Part shown: in pieces, positions 1-5,903 of the stretch
Layout: each line of letters opens with the position of its first letter
How positions within the stretch are numbered: the first letter of the stretch is position 1
Assembly (NCBI GenBank): GCA_003483675.1
Contig: DMYK01000188.1
Location: 1,025 to 7,100 of the forward strand
DNA from: Microcoleaceae cyanobacterium UBA11344
GTDB taxonomy: Bacteria; Cyanobacteriota; Cyanobacteriia; Cyanobacteriales; Microcoleaceae
Reading direction: 5' to 3'
DNA: 6,076 bases
Translations under genes and position numbers: made by a program
Notes under the pieces: model-generated
Database searches by the model: none
Told to the model about the DNA's origin: nothing
What the model saw: only the letters and a program-made list of their open reading frames with translations

Positions 1-1478
1 ACAACTTGTACCTCGGTTCCAGCGGCTGCTTCTGTAACAGATTTGCCGTCTACTAAGATAACTTCCACCTTAGCTAAACTCGATAATTCCCCATAACCAA
101 CAAACTCTGTTACCTGGATACTTTCAGCCAATTTATCCAAAGAACCCTGGACGGTTAAATCAATAGTTTCGCGCCCTTCTTTCCCGCGAAGTTGCTGCTC
201 TTTCATCTGCGCTTCAAAACCCAGCAAATCGACAGTAATTCCCTGTTCTTCGGCAATTTCTTGTGTCAATTCTAAGGGGAAACCGTAGGTATCGTAAAGG
301 GTGAAAGCATCGGGGCCGCTGATTTGTTGGTTTTCTTGCTGTTTTGTGCGATCGACAATTTCTGACAGCAGTTTTTCGCCCCGTTCCAAAGTTTTGAGAA
401 ACTGCGATTCTTCCCTTGCTAATTCAGCTTTAATTGCTGCTTCCCGCTGGCGCACGTTCGGATACACACTCTCGGAAAGGGCGATCGCACTTTCGGCCAC
501 CCGCACCGTAAATTCCCCTTCAATTCCAATCAGCCGCCCGTGGCGCACCACCCGGCGAATCAACCGACGCAAAATGTAGCCCCGCCCCACATTCGACGCC
601 CGAATTTCATCAGCAATCATGTGGACGACAGCCCGAATATGGTCGCCAATTACTTTTAGCGAAACCTTGGTTTTTTCATCGCTATTAGCATAATCAATCC
701 CGGCCATTTCCGCAGCAGATTGGAGGATCGGAAAAATCAAATCTGTTTCGTAATTATTGGGGACTTTCTGGAGGATTTGCGCCATCCGTTCCAATCCCAT
801 TCCAGTATCAATATTTTGATTTTGCAGCGGTGTTAAATTGCCCTCTGCATCTTTATTGTACTGCATGAATACCAGGTTGTAAAATTCGATAAACCTGGTA
901 TCATCTTCTAGGTCAATATCCTCGCCTCTTTCTGGGTGAAAATCATAGTAAATTTCCGAACAGGGGCCGCAGGGCCCAGTGGGGCCGGAATTCCAGAAGT
1001 TGTCGTCTTCTCCCATGCGCTGGATGCGATCGCCCGGAATGCCGATTTCGTCGCGCCAAATTGCAAAGGCTTCGTCATCTTCGCGGAAGACGCTAACCAC
1101 TAAGTTTTCCGCCGATAAACCGAAGACTTCGGTGGAAAGTTCCCAAGCCCAGGCGATGGCTTGTTTCTTGAAGTAATCCCCGAAGCTGAAGTTACCCAAC
1201 ATCTCAAAAAATGTGTGGTGACGGGCGGTGCGGCCAACGTTTTCGATATCATTGGTGCGGATGCACTTTTGGGATGTGGTGGCGCGGGGAGATGCGGCGG
1301 TGCGCTGTCCGAGAAATATTGGTTTAAATGGTAGCATTCCGGCGATCGTCAGCAATACTGTCGGGTCTTCGGGCACCAAAGAAGCACTCGGCAAGATTTT
1401 ATGTCCCCGCTGGGCGTAAAAGTCGAGGAATGTTTCGCGAATTTGGCTACCGCACAGAAACTGAGGAGAAATAGACAT
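1..1478 (-). CDS. alaS: Alanyl-tRNA synthetase, N-terminal 492 codons (3' end outside window)
   Basis: This class II aminoacyl-tRNA synthetase attaches alanine to tRNA-Ala in the cytoplasm and, through a later editing domain, removes mischarged serine and glycine. Reading leftwards from an ATG at 1478, the frame stays open to the window edge. The catalytic core is clear: [20 protein letters not shown] at residues 74-93 carries motif 2 with its conserved Arg and [15 protein letters not shown] follows at 165-175, then [12 protein letters not shown] at 197-208, and class II motif 3, DTGMGLER, at 224-231. The tRNA-recognition region includes [16 protein letters not shown] (294-309) and [14 protein letters not shown] (392-405). 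The family is usually about 870-880 residues, so roughly 45% is missing, including most of the editing domain and the C-terminal domain. The start fits family N-termini ([16 protein letters not shown]), but no good Shine-Dalgarno sequence precedes it. hemL lies upstream on the same strand, 578 bp away, and a separate promoter precedes alaS. Identity is near certain. Confidence 0.97.
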   Translation of the reverse strand, partial: MSISPQFLCGSQIRETFLDFYAQRGHKILPSASLVPEDPTVLLTIAGMLPFKPIFLGQRTAASPRATTSQKCIRTNDIENVGRTARHHTFFEMLGNFSFGDYFKKQAIAWAWELSTEVFGLSAENLVVSVFREDDEAFAIWRDEIGIPGDRIQRMGEDDNFWNSGPTGPCGPCSEIYYDFHPERGEDIDLEDDTRFIEFYNLVFMQYNKDAEGNLTPLQNQNIDTGMGLERMAQILQKVPNNYETDLIFPILQSAAEMAGIDYANSDEKTKVSLKVIGDHIRAVVHMIADEIRASNVGRGYILRRLIRRVVRHGRLIGIEGEFTVRVAESAIALSESVYPNVRQREAAIKAELAREESQFLKTLERGEKLLSEIVDRTKQQENQQISGPDAFTLYDTYGFPLELTQEIAEEQGITVDLLGFEAQMKEQQLRGKEGRETIDLTVQGSLDKLAESIQVTEFVGYGELSSLAKVEVILVDGKSVTEAAAGTEVQV

Positions 1479-1546
1479 GACAAAAACAATTAAGTATGTA
1501 AAGACGTAGCAGCAATATAACTTACATCTATGTGGATATTTATATC

Positions 1547-1576
1547 ATTATAATGAGTAATGTAAAGACCTATCAA
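1547..1576 (-). promoter_or_regulatory. Probable sigma70-type promoter of alaS
   Basis: Read on the minus strand, TTGATA (1571-1576; five of six matches to TTGACA) is followed after 18 bp by a perfect TATAAT (1547-1552). This predicts a transcript start near 1540 and an alaS leader of about 60 nt. The -10 sequence ATTATAAT is palindromic, but the plus strand has no matching -35 at the right distance, so the minus orientation is preferred. The position suits alaS and implies transcription independent of hemL. This is inferred from motifs only. Confidence 0.6.
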
Positions 1577-1929
1577 GTTTTGCAAATTATGCTTGCCAGT
1601 TCGGAAAGGTCATGGTAACTTAATAGTAGACACCTAGATAGAAAAAAAAAGGAGGTCGCTCATAGTTATCAACGTTATCAACACATTTCCCGGATATAGA
1701 CATGGTGTCTCCGGTCTAGATTCCGAAAGCGGCCGAAATTAACCGAACACAACTTAGAATAGTGGTAACACTGCCGATCGAGCAGTAACGCCAAAACGCA
1801 GTCGAGTCAGACTTAGTGTGTGATGTCGGATTAAAAGTAAAGCTGCACAAGTTGTACACCCTAGTAATTAATTGTTCTCAATCGTCCATAGATCTCGTTT
1901 GTTAGAAAAGTTACGGTTCTCATATTATT

Positions 1930-1968
1930 GGGCCTGGTCACTGTTGATCGGGCCCTACGATTTTTTTT
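1930..1968 (+). terminator. Hairpin plus T-run, probable Rho-independent terminator (plus strand)
   Basis: GGGCCTGGTCA (1930-1940) pairs with TGATCGGGCCC (1945-1955) around a 4-nt loop, CTGT. This gives an 11-bp stem with two G-U pairs as RNA, GC-rich at its base. Eight Ts follow at 1961-1968, five bases after the stem. The T-run is on the plus-strand side only; leftwards, the bases after the stem are AATAATATG. It would therefore end a plus-strand transcript, yet no plus-strand gene lies upstream of it in this window. It could instead simply protect the 3' end of the hemL mRNA as a stem-loop. The 5-nt gap before the T-run lowers confidence. Confidence 0.45.
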
Positions 1969-2056
1969 AGGAAGAATGGGAACTGAGCTCAGGCACTGCG
2001 TTCAGAATGACAGCTAATCAACCGGACATGATATAAAGTCCTGACTACGAACAGAA

Positions 2057-3355
2057 CTAAATGCTGGCCATCACTTCACGAGCAGCGGCCAAAGTGCGAT
2101 CGACATCTTCCTCAGTGTGAGCCAAAGAAGTAAATCCCGCCTCAAACTGCGAAGGAGCCAGATAAATGCCGTGCTCCAACATTCCCCGGTGAAAGCGGCC
2201 GAACTTTGCCACATCCGACTTTTTCGCATCATCGTAATTGTGAACCGGACCGGCCGCAAAAAACAAACCAAACATCCCGCTAATTTGTCCACCACAAGCA
2301 GCGTGTCCAGTTTCCTTAGCAATTTGCAACAAACCGTGAGACAGTTTTTTCGTAATCCTATCCAACTGTTCGTAAGTACCAGGTTTTTGCAACAATTCCA
2401 AAGTCTTAATTCCAGCAGTCATAGCTAAAGGATTACCCGAAAGCGTACCAGCTTGATACATCGGCCCAGCAGGAGCCACCATCCCCATAATATCGCGTCG
2501 TCCGCCGTAAGCTCCGACAGGCAAACCGCCGCCGATAATTTTACCCAGAGTTGTCAAATCCGGGGTGACACCGAATCTTTCCTGAGCTCCGCCGTAGGCG
2601 ATGCGGAAACCGGTCATTACTTCATCAAAAACTAACAAAGCACCGTTATCTTGAGTAATTTCCCGTAAACCTTCGAGAAAACCTGCATCCGGGACAATAA
2701 ATCCAGCATTACCCACAACAGGCTCCAGAATTACGCCTGCGATCTCGCCTGGGTATTCGGCAAATAAAGCCTTTACGGCTTCCAAGTCATTGTAGGGAGC
2801 ATTGAGGGTGTTTGCGGTAACAGATTTGGGTACGCCAGGGGAGTCAGGAAGGCCGAGAGTGGCGACACCAGAACCGGCTTTTACCAAGAACATATCAGCG
2901 TGCCCGTGATAGCAGCCTTCAAACTTAATCAGTTTGTCGCGCCCGGTGAAGGCTCGCATCAGGCGTAAAACGGTCATGCAGGCTTCGGTGCCGGAATTAA
3001 CAAATCGCACCATTTCGATGCTGGGAACGGCATCTATGACCATTTCAGCGAGCACATTTTCCAAGAGCGAGGGTGCTCCGAAGCTGGTACCTTTTTCTAA
3101 AGATTCGTGAAGAGCTTTGATGACTTCAGGGTGGGCGTGGCCGCAGATGGCCGGGCCCCAAGTGCCTACATAGTCGATGTATTGGTTTTCGTCAACATCC
3201 CAAATATAGGCTCCTTTGACGCGATCGAATACAATAGGTTGTCCGCCTACAGATTTGAAGGCGCGGACAGGGGAACTGACACCACCGGGCATCAATTTCT
3301 GTGCCGCTGCAAAAATTTCTTCTGATTTGGTAGTTTTCAAGGTTGTGGAAACCAA
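2057..3355 (-). CDS. hemL: Glutamate-1-semialdehyde 2,1-aminomutase
   Basis: This PLP-dependent class III aminotransferase-fold enzyme converts glutamate-1-semialdehyde to 5-aminolevulinate, the last step of the C5 route that feeds heme, chlorophyll and phycobilins. Numbering is from the TTG start at 3355. The N-terminus [20 protein letters not shown] is at 11-30, the PLP phosphate-binding NSGTEA at 120-125, CYHGHAD at 148-154, DEVMTGFR with the PLP-pyridine Asp at 244, and [16 protein letters not shown] with the Schiff-base Lys at 272. The length from this start is 432 residues, the usual family length. The open frame runs 38 codons further upstream to another TTG (3469), but that stretch overlaps the predicted promoter and has no family similarity. 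The chosen TTG has AAGGAGA five bases before it. The stop is TAG. hisIE diverges upstream. The gene is complete and shows no defects. Confidence 0.97.
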   Translation of the reverse strand: MVSTTLKTTKSEEIFAAAQKLMPGGVSSPVRAFKSVGGQPIVFDRVKGAYIWDVDENQYIDYVGTWGPAICGHAHPEVIKALHESLEKGTSFGAPSLLENVLAEMVIDAVPSIEMVRFVNSGTEACMTVLRLMRAFTGRDKLIKFEGCYHGHADMFLVKAGSGVATLGLPDSPGVPKSVTANTLNAPYNDLEAVKALFAEYPGEIAGVILEPVVGNAGFIVPDAGFLEGLREITQDNGALLVFDEVMTGFRIAYGGAQERFGVTPDLTTLGKIIGGGLPVGAYGGRRDIMGMVAPAGPMYQAGTLSGNPLAMTAGIKTLELLQKPGTYEQLDRITKKLSHGLLQIAKETGHAACGGQISGMFGLFFAAGPVHNYDDAKKSDVAKFGRFHRGMLEHGIYLAPSQFEAGFTSLAHTEEDVDRTLAAAREVMASI

Positions 3356-3360
3356 AGTTT

Positions 3361-3367
3361 TCTCCTT
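3361..3367 (-). promoter_or_regulatory. Ribosome binding site that fixes the hemL TTG start
   Basis: On the minus strand AAGGAGA is followed by five bases (AAACT) and then TTG (3353-3355), encoding [13 protein letters not shown]. It is the only strong Shine-Dalgarno sequence near the 5' end of hemL. It selects the TTG that gives the family-standard 432 residues over the far upstream TTG at 3469. Confidence 0.8.
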
Positions 3368-3450
3368 AGTGAACGTCTGTTGTTGGTAGAATACTTTAAT
3401 AGCGACTTCAAGATAAAGGTTAGGTCGATTCAAGGAAACTATGTTAGTAG

Positions 3451-3479
3451 ATTTTAGGATACAAACCAATGAGTAGCAA
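3451..3479 (-). promoter_or_regulatory. Probable sigma70-type promoter of hemL
   Basis: On the minus strand TTGCTA (3474-3479; four of six) is followed after exactly 17 bp by TAAAAT (3451-3456; five of six matches to TATAAT). The transcript start would fall near 3444, giving a leader of about 90 nt before the TTG start. The 470-codon reading of the frame would begin upstream of this transcript start, which argues against it. An overlapping alternative, TTGGTT-N17-TAACAT (3441-3469), is weaker. This is inferred from motifs only. Confidence 0.45.
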
Positions 3480-3520
3480 TACTATTTTGATTTTTTCAGG
3501 CTTTGTGGTACTAGGACCGT

Positions 3521-3549
3521 GAAGCGAAGCTATCCCGTAGGGAATCGCC
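3521..3549. repeat. Short palindromic cyanobacterial dispersed repeat
   Basis: The core, GCGAAGCTATCCC then GTAGGGAATCGC, folds back on itself: GCGA pairs with TCGC at the ends, and TCCC with GGGA around a GTA loop. From memory, very similar GCGAAGCTATSCC...GGSAWTCGC units are scattered through the intergenic regions of Nostoc/Oscillatoria-type genomes. Only one copy is in this window, so the repeat status rests on recognition and not on an internal match. It lies in the hemL-hisIE divergent spacer, upstream of the predicted hemL promoter. Confidence 0.5.
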
Positions 3550-3603
3550 CGAAAGTGTAATATTTTGTAAAATAGTTCTTGACAATTTGCCCACCACTTG
3601 CTC

Positions 3604-3655
3604 CATCTCCTCTCTTCTCTAACTCTGCGTCCTCTGCGCTCTCTGCGGTTAATTA
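3604..3655. repeat. CCGC-type dispersed repeat, single arm
   Basis: A pyrimidine-rich tract leads into CTCTGCGTCCTCTGCG, CTCTCTGCGG and TTAATTAAA. Read on the minus strand it is TTAACCGCAGAGAGCGCAGAG followed by GACGCAGAG. The arrangement TTAA-CCGC-purines-GC-purines matches the left arm of the inverted repeat at 4374-4467, so the two seem to belong to one family. I recall this CCGCAGAG/ACGCAGAG pattern as common in cyanobacterial spacers. It lies just upstream of hisIE and ends about 55 bp before its start codon. Confidence 0.55.
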
Positions 3656-3710
3656 AAAAAAATATCCGACAAGAAAGCGTAAATGTATATTACAAAGTTG
3701 AAATAAAATT

Positions 3711-4361
3711 ATGTCTGCTACGGATTTATCTAGTTTGAGCCGATCGATACCAGTAGAAAAGATTCGTTACGACGATCGAGGTTTAGTACCAGCGATCGTC
3801 CAAGATTATTTGGATGGTACAGTGTTGATGATGGCATGGATGAATCGCGAGTCGCTGCAAAAAACCCTAGAAACCGGACAAACTTGGTTTTGGAGTCGAT
3901 CGCGCGCCGAATTGTGGAACAAAGGGGCGACTTCGGGACACCTTCAAAATGTCAAAGGGCTGCGCTATGACTGCGATAGCGATGCTTTGTTGGTAACAGT
4001 TGAGCAAGTGGGAGATATTGCTTGTCATACCGGAGAAAGAAGTTGCTTTCACCAAGTTGACGGGGAAATTGTAGCGCCGCCGGGGGATATGTTATCTCAA
4101 TTGTTTGCGGTAATTTGCGATCGGCGCGACAACCCGAACGAAACTTCTTATACTTGTAAGTTATTCGCCGGTGGCGACAACAAGATTCTTAAGAAAATCG
4201 GTGAAGAATCTGCGGAAGTGGTGATGGCTTGTAAAGATGATGACAAAGATGGAATAGCTGGGGAAGTTGCGGATTTATTTTATCACGCTTTGGTTGCTTT
4301 AGCTCACCATCAAGTTGATTTGAGGGAAGTCTATCGCAAATTGGGCGATCGGCGAAAATAA
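3711..4361 (+). CDS. hisIE: Bifunctional phosphoribosyl-AMP cyclohydrolase / phosphoribosyl-ATP pyrophosphatase
   Basis: This fused enzyme does the second and third steps of histidine biosynthesis: pyrophosphate removal from phosphoribosyl-ATP (HisE), then hydrolytic opening of the adenine ring of phosphoribosyl-AMP (HisI). The HisI domain covers about residues 13-118. It has [20 protein letters not shown] at 61-80, the metal-binding DCDSDALL at 87-94 (Asp 87, 89, 91), and the zinc-ligand cysteines Cys88, Cys105 and Cys112 in DCD and [11 protein letters not shown]. The HisE domain covers about 126-212, with the MazG-like helices [17 protein letters not shown] (161-177) and [14 protein letters not shown] (184-197) that carry the Mg-binding acidic residues. 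The 216-residue length is normal for the fusion. The ATG start has no clear Shine-Dalgarno sequence. TTGACA at 3579-3584 could be a -35, but no good -10 follows it. The gene diverges from hemL and is followed 12 bp after its stop by an inverted repeat. Confidence 0.97.
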   Translation: MSATDLSSLSRSIPVEKIRYDDRGLVPAIVQDYLDGTVLMMAWMNRESLQKTLETGQTWFWSRSRAELWNKGATSGHLQNVKGLRYDCDSDALLVTVEQVGDIACHTGERSCFHQVDGEIVAPPGDMLSQLFAVICDRRDNPNETSYTCKLFAGGDNKILKKIGEESAEVVMACKDDDKDGIAGEVADLFYHALVALAHHQVDLREVYRKLGDRRK

Positions 4362-4373
4362 GTTAATCGGAAT

Positions 4374-4467
4374 GATTAAACCGCGAAGACACGAAGAGCG
4401 CGAAGTCAGAACCGGAGCTTCTTCTTTCTCTTCCTTCGCGTCCGCGTGCCTCGCGGTTCGTTTAATC
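4374..4467. repeat. 94-bp imperfect inverted repeat between convergent genes
   Basis: Left-arm blocks pair in order with right-arm blocks. GATTAAA (4374-4380) pairs with TTTAATC (4461-4467), CCGCGA (4381-4386) with TCGCGG (4451-4456), CACG (4390-4393) with CGTG (4445-4448), and CGCGAAG (4399-4405) with CTTCGCG (4434-4440). The loop is 28 nt and pyrimidine-rich at its right end. The long cruciform or RNA hairpin lies between the ends of hisIE (4361) and the MFS gene (4523), where it could block read-through from both sides. It lacks a proper T-run on either strand. The arms resemble the repeat at 3604-3655, so it looks like a dispersed, MITE-like non-coding element, not a dedicated terminator. 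Confidence 0.75.
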
Positions 4468-4522
4468 TTACTCCATTGCCAACGGATTTGATATCAATTA
4501 CCATTTCTTCTATTTGATATAA

Positions 4523-5782
4523 TTAGATTCTACTTTTTAACCTGCGATCGACAATCTGCAAAATCAAGATAGCAACACCAACACTCGCAGCCAAACCCAA
4601 CCAAAAATTATTCGCTGCAAACTTTCCTTGATCCAAAGCCCAACCACCCAAAGGTGGCCCGATTAAATATCCGATCGCCCAACACTGAGAATTAATTGAC
4701 AAATACACGCCCCGCAAAGACTCTGGGGCTAATTCCACCACCAAACCAGAGGCAAAAGGAGTGTAAGTAACAGTTGCAACTGACAAAAAGAACAAGCCTA
4801 AAGCAGCTAAAAACAGATTACCAGTTGTAACCATTCCTGTCAAGCCGATCGAGATAAATCCCAGACCCCAAAGCAAAGCAGAAATCATCAAAGCTCGCGG
4901 ACAAGAAAACCGCCTCAGCGCCCTAGCAATCGGCATTTGCAAGGCCACAGTTAAAAAAGTGCTAAAAGCAAACAAAACGCTAATTGTAGCCGTAGAAAAG
5001 CCTTTTCCCGACGCACCCACCGAGACAAAGTTGCTAAAGTACAGCGGCAGAGTGGTTTGGATTTGGGCAATATATAAAGTAAACATAGTATTTACAACAA
5101 CATAGACTAGCAAAGTGCGATCGCTCAGGGCCACCATCCAACCATTTTGCTTGCCGTTTTTTCCTGTATTCACTGAAGTAGATGGTTTGTAGGTTTCTGA
5201 TATCGCGCCCCAAACTACCGCAAAAAATATCAAAAACGAGATAGCATCAATCATAAAGAGCGATCGATAATTCCCCGTTACCGCAATCAAAAAACCGCCC
5301 AAAATAATCCCCACCTGCAAACCCAAATTATCAGCCAGTCGCGTCAAAGCAAAAGCCTCCTGTCGCTGTTCGCCCTCTCCTAAATCCGCCACCAGAGTTT
5401 CCGTTGCGGGCCAATATAAACCAACACCAAAACCCATCAGTAAATTCGCCGCAACTAAGCTGGGGAAATCATTAGCAGCCGCCAGCATGAAACAAGCCAC
5501 AGCAGAAATAATTGCCGAAAGTAATAAAGTTCGCCGCCTTCCCCAAAATTTAGAATCGCAAAAAGAACCGCCCAAAATCCGACCAAATACGCCCGAAATC
5601 GAACCGCTTCCCAAGCCAAGCCCCACAGCAGTAGCAGATAAACCGACTTGAGAGACAAAATATATGGGTGCGTAAAATAAAGTAAAACCAGTGCCGCTTT
5701 GGGAGAGGAATCTGCCGGCGGCGAGAATCCAAACTTGAGGTGGAAGACGGGGAAACCAAGATGGTAATTTAGGCACTTTCAA
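4523..5782 (-). CDS. Major facilitator superfamily (MFS) transporter, substrate unknown
   Basis: This is a 419-residue inner-membrane secondary transporter with about twelve hydrophobic segments, near residues 17-43, 49-73, 85-103, 108-128, 150-170, 175-195, 222-248, 264-286, 297-315, 323-343, 361-383 and 391-411. A charged, polar cytoplasmic loop (196-220) separates the two six-helix halves. MFS motif A is plain after helix 2: GGSFCDSKFWGRRRTLL (71-87) with its Asp and Arg cluster. The half-repeat in the second half, MPIARALRRFSCPRAL (283-298), is weaker. The overall pattern resembles drug-efflux-type MFS_1 members, but the sequence does not reveal the substrate. The start is non-AUG: an in-frame TAA lies four codons upstream of the TTG at 5782, the next candidate is GTG at 5776, and the first internal Met is residue 99. 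No clear Shine-Dalgarno sequence is present. It converges with hisIE and diverges from the small membrane protein gene at 5904. Confidence 0.9.
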   Translation of the reverse strand: MKVPKLPSWFPRLPPQVWILAAGRFLSQSGTGFTLFYAPIYFVSQVGLSATAVGLGLGSGSISGVFGRILGGSFCDSKFWGRRRTLLLSAIISAVACFMLAAANDFPSLVAANLLMGFGVGLYWPATETLVADLGEGEQRQEAFALTRLADNLGLQVGIILGGFLIAVTGNYRSLFMIDAISFLIFFAVVWGAISETYKPSTSVNTGKNGKQNGWMVALSDRTLLVYVVVNTMFTLYIAQIQTTLPLYFSNFVSVGASGKGFSTATISVLFAFSTFLTVALQMPIARALRRFSCPRALMISALLWGLGFISIGLTGMVTTGNLFLAALGLFFLSVATVTYTPFASGLVVELAPESLRGVYLSINSQCWAIGYLIGPPLGGWALDQGKFAANNFWLGLAASVGVAILILQIVDRRLKSRI

Positions 5783-5903
5783 TAAAAATTATTACTCAAT
5801 TACACAAAAGTTAGCATTAAATTCAAAATACTTAACACGATTTGAGCAAAAAATTGGTTAAGCTAAAAAAGAGGCCAAAAAAGGTTTAGAGGCTTGAAAT
5901 TTT

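Larger units (their letters stand above)
1479..2056. other. Long hemL-alaS spacer with no recognisable gene
   Basis: This is 578 bp between the hemL stop and the alaS start, of about 42% GC. Stops are frequent in all six frames and I recognise no protein, tRNA, tmRNA, RNase P RNA, 6S RNA or riboswitch. It contains no full HIP1 octamer, only CGATCG at 1776-1781. What can be seen: the alaS promoter (1547-1576); a possible plus-strand promoter, TTGCCA-N17-TAACTT with an extended TG (1593-1621); A9 followed by a perfect Shine-Dalgarno AAGGAGGT (1649-1656) without a usual start codon after it; a tandem 9-mer GTTATCAAC (1665-1682); a bulged hairpin CCGG..AGAC/GTCTCCGG (1690-1714); a 5-bp hairpin ACTGC/GCAGT with a 7-nt loop (1770-1786); and the strong hairpin plus T8 at 1930-1968. 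The hairpins suggest possible non-coding RNA, but nothing here proves transcription. Confidence 0.6.

Noticed and set aside
301..1419. Plus-strand open frames of 63-92 codons across the alaS region
   Set aside because: They lie antisense to an unmistakable alaS frame and encode low-complexity Ser/Arg-rich shadows with no recognisable domain.
1464..1510. GAGGAG followed by ATG and a 10-codon plus-strand frame ([10 protein letters not shown])
   Set aside because: The Shine-Dalgarno-like bases are the complement of alaS codons 4-6 and the frame ends after ten codons; most likely coincidence.
1479..1546. T-box or other tRNA-sensing leader for alaS
   Set aside because: The predicted leader is only about 60 nt, and shows no T-box sequence or antiterminator; T-boxes are also not expected in cyanobacteria.
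1642..1660. T9 run on the minus strand as a terminator for hemL
   Set aside because: No adequate GC-rich hairpin immediately precedes it on that strand; the nearby hairpin (1690-1714) is about 40 bp away.
2071..2635. Secondary frames inside hemL on both strands
   Set aside because: All are shadows of the conserved hemL frame, without ribosome binding sites or family matches.
3356..3469. 38-codon N-terminal extension of HemL
   Set aside because: It has no family similarity, overlaps a predicted promoter, and the TTG at 3355 has a strong ribosome binding site and gives the standard length.
3579..3608. TTGACA as the -35 of a hisIE promoter
   Set aside because: The perfect -35 is followed at 17-18 bp by TCCATC/CCATCT, which is not a credible -10, so I did not annotate it as a promoter.
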